Shown in pieces: positions 9,127 to 18,185 of a stretch of 64,000 nt of DNA. Both the position numbers and the translations under genes were made by a program. The DNA comes from JAUILA01 sp050289805 (GTDB taxonomy: Bacteria > Bacteroidota > Bacteroidia > Cytophagales > Cyclobacteriaceae): the NCBI GenBank assembly GCA_050289805.1, contig JBNKGL010000019.1:19589-83588 (forward strand), written 5' to 3'. The stretch's first letter is position 1; each line of letters opens with the position of its first letter. Below the pieces are notes generated by a model. The model was not told the origin of the DNA and ran no database searches. It saw only the letters and a list, made by a program, of their open reading frames with translations.

Positions 9127-11940
9127 ATGCCAAGAGACAGAAGTATACGAAGCGTTCTTATCATCGGGAGCGGTCCCATTATTATCGGACAAGCATGTGA
9201 ATTTGATTATTCGGGATCCCAGGCGGCACGTTCATTGCGTGAAGAAGGAATCGAAGTAATCCTGATCAACTCAAATCCGGCCACCATCATGACAGATAAA
9301 GTGACCGCAGATCATGTTTACCTGAAGCCCCTCACAAAATCTTCTATTCGTTATATCCTTGAAAATCACAATATTGATGCAGTGTTGCCAACCATGGGCG
9401 GCCAGACTGCACTGAACCTGGCGATCGATTGTGACAAAGCCGGGATCTGGGATCATTATGGTGTACGAATCATCGGTGTTGATATCAATGCCATTGAAAC
9501 TACCGAAGACCGGGAGAAATTCCGTCTAAAAATGATGGAAATCGGGGTTAACGTATGTAAAGGTGAGACCGCAACAAGTTTCCTACAGGGTAAAGAAATT
9601 GCACAGGAAATAGGCTTCCCTCTTGTCATAAGACCTTCCTATACACTGGGTGGCTCCGGTGGAGGATTTGTCGACAATCCCGACGAATTTGAAAAAGCCC
9701 TCACTAATGGACTTCATACTTCTCCGATTCACGAAGTACTTGTAGAACAAAGTATCCTCGGCTGGAAAGAATACGAGGTTGAATTGCTTCGGGATAACCT
9801 GGGGAATATAATCATCATCTGTAGTATTGAGAATTTCGACCCGATGGGCGTGCATACCGGTGACTCCATAACCGTGGCACCTGCCATGACACTTCCCGAT
9901 ACGGTTTACCAGGAAATGAGAGATCTGTCGAAGCTCATGATGAACTCCATCGGTCAGTTCGCCGGAGGCTGTAACGTTCAGTTTGCCGTAAACCCCGAAA
10001 ATGATGAGATCATCGGGATTGAGATTAACCCGAGGGTTTCACGCTCATCAGCATTGGCATCAAAAGCAACGGGTTACCCGATTGCAAAAGTTGCCGCAAA
10101 ACTGGCGATCGGATATAACCTGCACGAGCTGAGCAATGCCATTACCGGTACTACCTCGGCATTCTTTGAACCAGCACTGGATTATGTGATTGTGAAAATT
10201 CCGCGCTGGAATTTCGACAAGTTCGAGGGGTCCGACCGAAGACTTGGCCTTTCCATGAAATCCGTGGGAGAGGTAATGGGAATCGGAAGAAATTTCCAGG
10301 AAGCGCTACAAAAAGCGTGTCAGTCCCTTGAAATTAAGCGAAACGGACTCGGCGCAGACGGAAAAGAACTTACCAAGCAGCAGGATCTCCTCAACAGTCT
10401 TGAAAAACCGAGCTGGAACCGGCTGTTCCATATTTATGATGCTTTCAAACTGGGCATACCGTTTAAAACCATTCAGCAATTAACGAAAATTGATGCCTGG
10501 TTCCTGAACCAGATCGAGGAGTTGATCCAGCTTGAAAAAGAGATAGAAAAATATACCATCGATACCATTCCGGCAGGGCTGCTGCAAAACGCGAAGGAAA
10601 AAGGATATGCAGACCGCCAGCTTGGGCATTTGATGAAGTGCTGGGAAAGTGAGGTCCACACGCGACGCCATGAATTGGGAATCAAGCGCGTGTATAAACT
10701 TGTGGATACCTGCGCGGCTGAATTTGAAGCCCAGACTCCCTACTATTATTCCACTTTTGATGATGAAAATGAGTCTGAAGTAACGGACAGAAAAAAGATC
10801 ATCGTTCTTGGATCGGGTCCTAACCGCATCGGCCAGGGTATTGAATTTGATTACTCCTGTGTTCACGGGATTCTGGCCGCCAAAGAGTGCGGGTACGAAA
10901 CCATCATGATCAATTGTAACCCTGAAACAGTTTCTACGGATTTCGATATTGCCGATAAACTGTACTTTGAACCTGTGTTCTGGGAACATATCTTCGATAT
11001 CATCAAACATGAGAACCCGGTAGGTGTGATTGTTCAGCTCGGCGGACAAACTGCGTTGAAACTTGCCGAGAAACTTGATAAATACGGCATTAAGATTCTC
11101 GGAACAACCTTTGAATCCCTGGATTTGGCAGAGGATCGTGGAAGTTTCTCCACCCTGCTGAAAGAAAATGACATCCCGTACCCTGAATTCGGAGTTGCGG
11201 AAGATGCCGAAACAGCGATTGAGCTTTCCAAGGATATCGGCTTCCCGCTGTTAGTTCGTCCTTCGTATGTTCTGGGCGGACAAAGTATGAAGATCGTGAT
11301 CAACGAGAAGGAGCTTGAATCACACATCATTGATATTCTCAAGAAAATACCGGGTAACAAAGTTTTGCTGGATCATTTCCTGGATGGGGCCATTGAGGCA
11401 GAAGCCGATGCGATCTGTGATGGTGAAAATGTTTATATCATTGGGATCATGCAGCATATTGAGCCCGCCGGAATACACTCCGGGGATTCCTATGCGGTTC
11501 TTCCACCCTTTAACCTGGGAGATCTCGTAGTTCGGCAAATAGAGGATTATACAAAACGAATTGCGCTGGCCCTCAATACTGTAGGCCTTATCAATATTCA
11601 GTTCGCCATAAAAAATGATACGGTTTACATTATTGAAGCGAACCCACGGGCTTCCCGTACCGTTCCCTTTATTTGTAAGGCATATGATGAACCTTATGTA
11701 AATTATGCCGTAAAAGTAATGTTAGGGGAGAAGAAGGTTACAGACTTTAAATTCAATCCGAAAAAGATCGGATATGCGATCAAGGAACCTGTATTCTCCT
11801 TCCATAAGTTCCCGAATGTAAATAAGGAGCTCGGGCCGGAAATGAAATCTACCGGCGAAGCGATTTACTTCATTGACGACCTTATGGATGACTATTTTCT
11901 TAAAATATATGGTGAACGAAACCTATATTTGAGTAAATAG
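9127..11940 (+). CDS. carB: Carbamoyl-phosphate synthase large subunit, short form
   Basis: CarB makes carbamoyl phosphate from bicarbonate, ammonia (delivered by CarA) and two ATP for arginine and pyrimidine synthesis. Two homologous ATP-grasp halves are clear. The first begins RSIRSVLIIGSGPIIIGQACE at residue 6, the second begins KKIIVLGSGPNRIGQGIEFD near residue 557. Each carries an EINPR/EANPR-type metal site (IEINPRVSRSSALASKA and IEANPRASRTVPFICKA). The protein is 937 residues and stops where the Escherichia coli enzyme (1073 residues) enters its C-terminal MGS-like allosteric domain, so UMP/ornithine control by that domain should be absent. The ORF ends in a clean TAG with no MGS remnant after it. 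carA is not adjacent. Confidence 0.95.
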   Translation: MPRDRSIRSVLIIGSGPIIIGQACEFDYSGSQAARSLREEGIEVILINSNPATIMTDKVTADHVYLKPLTKSSIRYILENHNIDAVLPTMGGQTALNLAIDCDKAGIWDHYGVRIIGVDINAIETTEDREKFRLKMMEIGVNVCKGETATSFLQGKEIAQEIGFPLVIRPSYTLGGSGGGFVDNPDEFEKALTNGLHTSPIHEVLVEQSILGWKEYEVELLRDNLGNIIIICSIENFDPMGVHTGDSITVAPAMTLPDTVYQEMRDLSKLMMNSIGQFAGGCNVQFAVNPENDEIIGIEINPRVSRSSALASKATGYPIAKVAAKLAIGYNLHELSNAITGTTSAFFEPALDYVIVKIPRWNFDKFEGSDRRLGLSMKSVGEVMGIGRNFQEALQKACQSLEIKRNGLGADGKELTKQQDLLNSLEKPSWNRLFHIYDAFKLGIPFKTIQQLTKIDAWFLNQIEELIQLEKEIEKYTIDTIPAGLLQNAKEKGYADRQLGHLMKCWESEVHTRRHELGIKRVYKLVDTCAAEFEAQTPYYYSTFDDENESEVTDRKKIIVLGSGPNRIGQGIEFDYSCVHGILAAKECGYETIMINCNPETVSTDFDIADKLYFEPVFWEHIFDIIKHENPVGVIVQLGGQTALKLAEKLDKYGIKILGTTFESLDLAEDRGSFSTLLKENDIPYPEFGVAEDAETAIELSKDIGFPLLVRPSYVLGGQSMKIVINEKELESHIIDILKKIPGNKVLLDHFLDGAIEAEADAICDGENVYIIGIMQHIEPAGIHSGDSYAVLPPFNLGDLVVRQIEDYTKRIALALNTVGLINIQFAIKNDTVYIIEANPRASRTVPFICKAYDEPYVNYAVKVMLGEKKVTDFKFNPKKIGYAIKEPVFSFHKFPNVNKELGPEMKSTGEAIYFIDDLMDDYFLKIYGERNLYLSK

Positions 11941-11986
11941 GTTTTACTTATACAGGTTTCCGGCTACGGCCGGTAAATAAGCAGCT

Positions 11987-12247
11987 ATGATGAAATTTCT
12001 TTTAATCGTTTTTTTGGTTGGTTTCGTCTTTTTCAGGACCATCAGTTTTCTTATGCGATTAATGACCGGCAGCTCGGTTGGCAATAAAACCAGGAACAAT
12101 CCGTATTCCAGGGCTGGCCATCAGGATGCATATCAAAGACCGGCCAATGGCAATGTTAATATTGATTATGTACCCAAAAAGGGCGATAAAAAAAATGGCG
12201 AGAAATTTACCGGCGGGGAATACGTTGAATTTGAAGAAATTGAATAA
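11987..12247 (+). CDS. DUF4834-like small membrane protein
   Basis: An 86-residue protein with one N-terminal membrane helix (residues 4-24, LLIVFLVGFVFFRTISFLM), a polar Asn/Gly/Lys-rich middle and a conserved-looking acidic end (KFTGGEYVEFEEIE). That architecture, with a terminal YVEFEE-like motif, matches the DUF4834 family of Bacteroidota, whose function is unknown. A longer overlapping frame at 12078-12266 is a shadow. It follows carB by 46 bases and is closed by a strong terminator. Confidence 0.65.
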   Translation: MMKFLLIVFLVGFVFFRTISFLMRLMTGSSVGNKTRNNPYSRAGHQDAYQRPANGNVNIDYVPKKGDKKNGEKFTGGEYVEFEEIE

Positions 12248-12272
12248 TTATCGAGATAATAAGTAATTTTGA

Positions 12273-12298
12273 GCCCCGGACGGGGCTTTTTTATTTTT
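12273..12298 (+). terminator. Rho-independent terminator after the DUF4834-like gene
   Basis: GCCCC and GGGGC arms (12273-12277 and 12282-12286) enclose a four-base loop, extendable by one G-C pair, and are followed by a run of T from 12287 interrupted by a single A. It ends only four bases before the dapF start. The end of the T-run (12292-12299) also resembles a weak -7 box, so dapF transcription may begin here. Confidence 0.85.
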
Positions 12299-12302
12299 AG
12301 AC

Positions 12303-13088
12303 ATGCCGACCATACAATTTGATAAATACCAGGCTACAGGGAATGATTTTATTCTGATTGATAACCGTCAGAAAACTTTCCCCTCCAATATGGACTTAAT
12401 CCCCCGGCTTTGCGACCGGAGGTTTGGAATTGGCAGTGATGGCCTGATCCTGATACAGGATCATCCCGAATGTGATTTCGAAATGGTCTTTTACAATCCC
12501 GACGGTTCCCAAAGTCTGTGTGGCAATGGCAGCCGCTGCGCGGTGAAATTTGCCAGGGAGCTCGGAATGATCCGGAATTCCTGCCGCTTCATGGCCTTCG
12601 ACGGTATCCACGAGGCGTCCATAAATGACGATGGGATCGTAAAGCTAAAAATGCAAAACGTACAAAATGTCAGGTCGCTTGAAGATGGTATGCTTGTTGA
12701 TACCGGTTCCCCGCATTTGATTCGTTATGTTCAGGATATTCAGGCGGTGGACGTAAATGGGCGCGGCCGGGATATTCGTTATAACGAGACATTTAAAAAA
12801 GATGGCGTGAATGTCAATTTTGTAGAGATACTGGGAGACCGGTCAATTTTTGTACGTACCTATGAACGGGGAGTCGAAAACGAGACCCTGTCATGCGGAA
12901 CCGGTGTTACTGCAGCTGCCATCGCATGTGGATTAAAATCCATGGACAGTCCGGTTGAGATCAACACACGCGGCGGCCGCCTGGAAGTTGCTTTCAACGA
13001 AATGCCGGACCAGACATTTACAGAAGTATTCCTCATTGGCCCTGCCAAACACGTGTTTTCAGGGAAGGTCGATTTGGACGCAGTTTAA
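12303..13088 (+). CDS. dapF: Diaminopimelate epimerase
   Basis: A 261-residue epimerase that converts LL- to meso-diaminopimelate for lysine and peptidoglycan synthesis in the cytoplasm. Both catalytic cysteines are in place: Cys73 in SLCGNGSRC and Cys197 in LSCGTGVTAAAIACG. The substrate-binding KYQATGNDFI and FYNPDGS motifs are present. The start ATG lies four bases beyond the upstream terminator, so the leader must be very short or absent. Length matches the family. secA follows after a gap of about 60 bases. Confidence 0.95.
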   Translation: MPTIQFDKYQATGNDFILIDNRQKTFPSNMDLIPRLCDRRFGIGSDGLILIQDHPECDFEMVFYNPDGSQSLCGNGSRCAVKFARELGMIRNSCRFMAFDGIHEASINDDGIVKLKMQNVQNVRSLEDGMLVDTGSPHLIRYVQDIQAVDVNGRGRDIRYNETFKKDGVNVNFVEILGDRSIFVRTYERGVENETLSCGTGVTAAAIACGLKSMDSPVEINTRGGRLEVAFNEMPDQTFTEVFLIGPAKHVFSGKVDLDAV

Positions 13089-13147
13089 AGGAATTAAAAC
13101 AAAAAACCCTGTAACTTTACCAGTTGCAGAAAAGATTCGGGAAGAAC

Positions 13148-16100
13148 ATGTTAAATTTTATAGCAAAAATATTCGGCACCAAGTCGGAAAAAGATATTAA
13201 GAAGGTAATGCCATTGGTTCAAAAGATCAATGAGGCATTCGATTCCTACAGTTCATTGTCACATGATGGTCTTCGCGATAAGACAGCAGATGTTCAGCGA
13301 CGAATTGATGAACACCTTCAGGACATTGACAACCAAATAGCTGCATTACACAAGGAAATTGATGATCAGCCTGAGCTTGACATCCAGGAAAAGGAAGATA
13401 TTTTCGCCAGGATCGATCAGCTCGAGGAAGACCGTAACAAGGAGCTCGAGAATGTCCTTATGGAAGTCCTGCCCGAAGCTTTCGCCATTGTAAAGGAGAC
13501 GGCACGCAGGTTTAAGGAAAATGAAGAACTCGAAGTTACCGCCACAATGGCAGACAAAAAGTTTGCGGCCGAAAAAGGACATATAACAATTGAAGGCGAA
13601 AAAGCTATCTGGAAAAACAGGTGGATGGCCGCAGGAAATGAGGTCACCTGGGATATGCTTCATTATGATGTGCAGCTTATTGGTGGAATTGTCCTGCATG
13701 AAGGTAAAATTGCCGAAATGGCAACAGGTGAAGGTAAGACGCTGGTGGCAACACTGCCGGCTTTCCTGAATGCCCTCTCCCGCCGTGGTGTTCATATCGT
13801 TACCGTTAACGACTACCTTGCACGTCGTGACAGCGAATGGATGGCTCCGATCTTTGAATTTCATGGCCTTACCGTTGACTGCATCGACCGGCACCAGCCC
13901 AATTCAGATGAGCGTCGTAAAGCATATCTTTCCGATATCATCTATGGAACCAATAACGAATTTGGTTTCGATTACCTGAGGGATAACATGGCGCGTGATC
14001 CGCAGGAGCTTGTGCAGCGGAAACATCACTATGCGATGGTCGATGAAGTCGATTCGGTACTGATCGATGAGGCCCGTACACCCCTGATCATTTCAGGACC
14101 CATTCCAAAAGGGGACGAGCATGAATATTATGACCTCAAGCCGAGGATTGCAAAACTGGTGGAAGCCCAGAAGAAAGTAACGCAGCAATTTCTGTCGGAA
14201 GCGAAAAAAATGATCGCGGAAGGAAATGAAAAGGATGGCGGTGTAGCCCTTTTCAGGGTTTACCGGGGTCTGCCCAAAAGTAAGCCATTAATAAAATACC
14301 TCAGCGAAACGGGAATGCGACAGATTCTCCAGAAAACAGAGAATTTCTTCCTTCAGGATAACCAAAAAATGATGCCTGAAGCGGATGAACCGTTGTATTT
14401 CACCATCGATGAAAAACATAACAGTATTGATCTCACAGAAAAAGGGATTGATCTGATCACGGGCGCGGGAGAAGATCCCAAGTTCTTTATCCTCCCGGAT
14501 ATTGGAACAGAGATCGCTAACCTGGAGAAGAATGAAGAGCTGGCAGATGAGGATAAGGTGAAGCTGAAAGATGAGCTAATAAAGGATTATTCCATCAAAT
14601 CGCAGCGTATCCACTCGGTGAATCAACTGTTAAAAGCCTATACCCTCTTTGAAAAAGATACTGAATACATCATTGTGGATGGAAAGGTGAAAATCGTTGA
14701 TGAACAGACAGGTCGTGTCATGGAAGGACGGCGATATTCAGACGGCCTTCACCAGGCAATCGAAGCCAAAGAAAATGTGAAGGTTGAGGATGCAACACAA
14801 ACCTATGCCACCATCACGCTCCAGAACTACTTCCGGATGTACCACAAGCTTGCAGGTATGACCGGAACCGCAGAAACCGAAGCGGGTGAATTCTGGGAGA
14901 TCTACAAGCTGGATGTAGTGGTTATTCCAACCAACCGGCCTATTGCCAGGGATGATCGCCAGGATATGGTGTATAAAACCATGCGTGAAAAGTTTAATGC
15001 CGTAGTGGAGGAAATCGTAAGCCTAACTGAACAGGGACGACCGGTACTGGTAGGTACGACGTCGGTAGAAATTTCAGAGGTATTGAGCCGGATGCTCAAT
15101 ATGAGGAAGATCCAGCACCAGGTCCTGAACGCGAAACAGCACCAGCGCGAAGCAGAAGTTGTGGCGGCGGCAGGAAAGCCGGGCACGGTTACGATCGCTA
15201 CCAACATGGCAGGACGTGGTACCGACATCAAGCTGACGGCTGAATCAAAAAAAGCCGGTGGTCTGGCTATCATCGGTACAGAACGCCATGAATCACGGCG
15301 TGTTGACCGACAGCTGCGCGGACGATCAGGACGCCAGGGTGATCCGGGATCATCCCAGTTCTTTGTTTCACTTGAAGACAGCCTCATGCGTATGTTCATG
15401 CCGGAACGCATGGCACGTGTGATGGACCGATTGGGATTGCAGGAAGGAGAAGTGATTTCACACAGCATGGTGACCAAATCCATTGAACGGGCACAGAAAA
15501 AAGTGGAAGAAAACAACTTCGGAATCCGGAAGCGACTGCTGGAATATGACGATGTCATGAATTCACAGCGCGAGGTAATTTATAAGCGCCGAAGAAACGC
15601 ATTGCATGGAGAACGTCTGCAGCTCGACATCATGAATATGCTGTTCGATACCTGCGAGGATATCGTACTCAATAATCCCGGAAACTACGAAGGCTTTAAA
15701 ATCACTGTTCTGGGTATACTGGGAATTGATTTTGAAATTGATCGGGAAGCATACGAAAGCGGTTCACCGGAAGTGCTCACTCAAAAACTGTATGAGGCAA
15801 CTCTGAGCAGCTATCGCAGAAAAAATAAATCCATTGCTGAACGGGCATTCCCCATCATGCAGAATATCCTGGAAACACGGGGAGCTACTGTTGAGAATAT
15901 CCTTGTTCCGTTTACCGATGGTAAAAAACAGATCGGGGTTGCAGCCAACCTGAGAAAGTGCATCGAGACCAAGAATGCCGAATTGATCCAGAGTATGGAA
16001 AAAATGGCAACACTTGGTATCATTGACCAGCTCTGGAAAGATCACCTTCGTGAAATGGATGATCTGAAGCAAAGTGTTCAGAATGCTGTTTACGAACAAA

Positions 16101-16498
16101 AGGACCCTCTCCTGATCTATAAATTTGAAGGATTTGAATTATTCAAGCGCTTTATTGCCCGTGTAAATGAAGATACGGTTGGATTTCTCATGAAAGCCGA
16201 TCTGCCTGTGCAACAGGCTGACGAAGTCCGCGAAGCGAGGGCAGTCCGGGAACGCAGACAGCAGCTCAAGGAACAAAAGGATGAATCAAAATCCCTCCTC
16301 AGTGGAGGCGGTAACCAGGCAGCTCAGGCAAACCGGCCGCCTGCAGAGAAAACGATGCCGATAAAAACTGAGAAGGTTTTTGGCAGAAATGATCGCGTTA
16401 CCGTTCAGTATTCAGACGGAAGTCTCAAAAAAGACGTTAAATACAAAACGGTTGAAGAAGATATTAAAAGCAATAAATGTGTACTTATAGAAGACTAA
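13148..16498 (+). CDS. secA: Preprotein translocase ATPase SecA
   Basis: The motor ATPase of the Sec pathway, 1116 residues from the chosen start. I prefer ATG 13148 (MLNFIAKIFGTKSEKDIKK) over the in-frame ATG 24 bases upstream, because SecA proteins of the phylum begin with this segment. Seen in order: DEAD-motor Walker A ATGEGKT near residue 195, MVDEVDSVLIDEARTPL near 300, a phylum-type insertion around 335-470, the second motor domain with MAGRGTDIKL and RRVDRQLRGRSGRQGDPG, and the scaffold and wing domains. The C-terminus ends NKCVLIED without the Cys-rich zinc SecB-binding tail of proteobacteria. The stop overlaps the next start (TAATG). Confidence 0.95.
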   Translation: MLNFIAKIFGTKSEKDIKKVMPLVQKINEAFDSYSSLSHDGLRDKTADVQRRIDEHLQDIDNQIAALHKEIDDQPELDIQEKEDIFARIDQLEEDRNKELENVLMEVLPEAFAIVKETARRFKENEELEVTATMADKKFAAEKGHITIEGEKAIWKNRWMAAGNEVTWDMLHYDVQLIGGIVLHEGKIAEMATGEGKTLVATLPAFLNALSRRGVHIVTVNDYLARRDSEWMAPIFEFHGLTVDCIDRHQPNSDERRKAYLSDIIYGTNNEFGFDYLRDNMARDPQELVQRKHHYAMVDEVDSVLIDEARTPLIISGPIPKGDEHEYYDLKPRIAKLVEAQKKVTQQFLSEAKKMIAEGNEKDGGVALFRVYRGLPKSKPLIKYLSETGMRQILQKTENFFLQDNQKMMPEADEPLYFTIDEKHNSIDLTEKGIDLITGAGEDPKFFILPDIGTEIANLEKNEELADEDKVKLKDELIKDYSIKSQRIHSVNQLLKAYTLFEKDTEYIIVDGKVKIVDEQTGRVMEGRRYSDGLHQAIEAKENVKVEDATQTYATITLQNYFRMYHKLAGMTGTAETEAGEFWEIYKLDVVVIPTNRPIARDDRQDMVYKTMREKFNAVVEEIVSLTEQGRPVLVGTTSVEISEVLSRMLNMRKIQHQVLNAKQHQREAEVVAAAGKPGTVTIATNMAGRGTDIKLTAESKKAGGLAIIGTERHESRRVDRQLRGRSGRQGDPGSSQFFVSLEDSLMRMFMPERMARVMDRLGLQEGEVISHSMVTKSIERAQKKVEENNFGIRKRLLEYDDVMNSQREVIYKRRRNALHGERLQLDIMNMLFDTCEDIVLNNPGNYEGFKITVLGILGIDFEIDREAYESGSPEVLTQKLYEATLSSYRRKNKSIAERAFPIMQNILETRGATVENILVPFTDGKKQIGVAANLRKCIETKNAELIQSMEKMATLGIIDQLWKDHLREMDDLKQSVQNAVYEQKDPLLIYKFEGFELFKRFIARVNEDTVGFLMKADLPVQQADEVREARAVRERRQQLKEQKDESKSLLSGGGNQAAQANRPPAEKTMPIKTEKVFGRNDRVTVQYSDGSLKKDVKYKTVEEDIKSNKCVLIED

Positions 16499-17004
16499 TG
16501 AGAATCAGGTCCATTTCGTTTTTGTCAGTAGTTGCCATCCTTGCGTCATGCGCCAGCCTTTCCACCTCCAAACCTTCGGATGATGAAGTTTATAAGGAGG
16601 ACCTTACGGCACAGCGTCCAACATATGCGGTTCCCGATGATACCGTTGGAAGTGATCTTGTAGCAAAGGCTGACTACAGTGCAATCACCCCCACAGCTGA
16701 CATAACCGACAGGCTGGATGCGGTCCTGGAGAGCAGTGATACTTATAAAGCGGAAACAAAATTTGTGGATGGCTTCACCATCCAGATTTATACCGGAAGC
16801 AGCAGTGATGAAGCCCGGATCATCCGTGGCAAAGCATTATCACTCATGCCGGATGAAGATGTCGAATTATTCTATGATGAGCCAAGTTTCAAAGTTAAGG
16901 TCGGTCAGTATTTTTCCCGGCTGGAGGCACAGCGTGATTTCGCCAACCTGAAAGGAAAATTCCCGATGGCCATTATTATCCCTGATAAGATTCCAATACC
17001 CTGA
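16498..17004 (+). CDS. SPOR-domain-like lipoprotein
   Basis: A 168-residue protein starting at ATG 16498, which shares one base with the secA stop codon. The longer in-frame start at 16477 lies inside secA and would spoil the signal sequence. The N-terminus is a lipoprotein signal with lipobox ASC (SVVAILASCAS). The C-terminal 70 residues (DGFTIQIYTGSSSDEARIIR onward, then VKVGQYFSRLEAQRDFANLK) look like a SPOR domain, which binds denuded peptidoglycan glycans. It is probably a periplasmic or outer-membrane cell-wall protein. It is coupled to secA in front and to the amidohydrolase behind by one-base overlaps. Confidence 0.75.
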   Translation: MRIRSISFLSVVAILASCASLSTSKPSDDEVYKEDLTAQRPTYAVPDDTVGSDLVAKADYSAITPTADITDRLDAVLESSDTYKAETKFVDGFTIQIYTGSSSDEARIIRGKALSLMPDEDVELFYDEPSFKVKVGQYFSRLEAQRDFANLKGKFPMAIIIPDKIPIP

Positions 17005-18185
17005 TGGTGTTACTGGAAAAAATAAAAGGTCTCGCAAAAGATTTACACCCCGAGGTTGTCAGGTTACGGCGGCACCTTCATGCGAATCCTGAGCTTAGCT
17101 ACCAGGAATTTGAAACTGCCCGTTTCGTGGCAGACACGCTGAAATCCATGGGCCTGGAGCCTGTTGAGGGGATTGCCGGAACAGGTGTTAGCGCACTCAT
17201 TGAAGGCAAAAACCCTGGGAGCAGGACCATAGCCCTCCGTGCAGACCTGGATGCACTTCCGATCACCGAAAAAAACGATGTGCCGTACAAATCCACAAAC
17301 GAGGGAGTAATGCATGCTTGTGGGCATGACGTTCATACCTCTTCCCTGTTGGGTACGGCCATGATCCTTACACAACTTAAGGATGAATTTGAAGGAACCA
17401 TCAAACTGATCTTTCAGCCGGGTGAGGAAAAAAATCCAGGGGGAGCATCTCTGATGATCAAGGAGGGAATCCTTGAATCGCCTCGACCGGACAAGATATT
17501 CGGCCAGCATGTAATGCCCCTGCTGCCCGTCGGCAAGATCGGGTTCAAACCCGGAATGTACATGGCGAGTGCAGATGAGATATACCTGACGGTACACGGT
17601 AAGGGTGGCCATGGAGCGATACCGGAGATGGCGATTGATCCTGTGCTGATCGCCTCCCATATCATTGTTGGACTCCAGCAGATCATCAGCCGGAATTCGA
17701 ACCCAAAAAAACCTTCGGTACTATCCTTTGGAAAAGTGATCGCCAACGGGGCCACGAATATCATCCCGGATAAAGTGGAAATTGCCGGTACTTTTCGTGC
17801 GTTGGATGAGGAATGGCGTGCAAAAGCCCACATTTTGATCCGCCAGATGGCAGAACATATCGCGCTTGGAATGGGCGGCTCCTGTGATGTGAATATCGAT
17901 CGGGGATATCCATTCTTGAAGAATGATGAGGACCTTACAGCCCGGGCACGTCAATATGCGGAGGCATATGTAGGTAGTGAGAATGTCGTAGATCTTGATA
18001 TATGGATGGGTGCGGAGGATTTTTCCTACTACTCACAGGAATTACCCGCATGTTTTTACCGGCTGGGAACACGTAATGAAGCCCGTGGGATCACCAGCTA
18101 TGTACACACCCCAACATTCGATATTGATGAAAAAGCATTGGAAACAGGTATCGGCCTGATGGCCTGGATGGCAATCAATGCCTAG
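17004..18185 (+). CDS. M20 family amidohydrolase (N-acyl-amino-acid/hippurate hydrolase type)
   Basis: A 393-residue metallo-amidohydrolase. It has the opening LRRHLHANPELSYQEFETA, the metal site HACGHDVHTSSLLG near residue 102, the catalytic-base region FQPGEEKNPGGA near 138, the dimerisation domain with GKGGHGAIPEMAIDP, and the final metal ligand His in YVHTPTFDID. Enzymes of this subfamily remove acyl groups from amino acids in the cytoplasm. The exact substrate cannot be read from sequence. The start ATG overlaps the stop of the SPOR gene by one base. The gene meets the PiT-like gene tail to tail with a four-base overlap. Confidence 0.9.
   Translation: MVLLEKIKGLAKDLHPEVVRLRRHLHANPELSYQEFETARFVADTLKSMGLEPVEGIAGTGVSALIEGKNPGSRTIALRADLDALPITEKNDVPYKSTNEGVMHACGHDVHTSSLLGTAMILTQLKDEFEGTIKLIFQPGEEKNPGGASLMIKEGILESPRPDKIFGQHVMPLLPVGKIGFKPGMYMASADEIYLTVHGKGGHGAIPEMAIDPVLIASHIIVGLQQIISRNSNPKKPSVLSFGKVIANGATNIIPDKVEIAGTFRALDEEWRAKAHILIRQMAEHIALGMGGSCDVNIDRGYPFLKNDEDLTARARQYAEAYVGSENVVDLDIWMGAEDFSYYSQELPACFYRLGTRNEARGITSYVHTPTFDIDEKALETGIGLMAWMAINA

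Noticed and set aside
10480..11049. Minus-strand frame of 189 residues inside carB
   Set aside because: It lies entirely within the second half of carB, has no domain features, and is opposite a certain coding sequence.
11960..11973. CCGGC/GCCGG hairpin after carB as a terminator
   Set aside because: The stem is only 5 bp and no T-run follows; the following gene is close and a much stronger terminator lies after it.
13346..13894. Minus-strand frame of 182 residues in the secA N-terminal region
   Set aside because: No motif, signal or neighbour support; opposite conserved SecA motor sequence.
14902..15558. Long minus-strand frame of 218 residues inside secA
   Set aside because: It is rich in Ser/Arg with no recognisable domain and lies wholly within a certain gene, so it is a shadow of secA codon bias.
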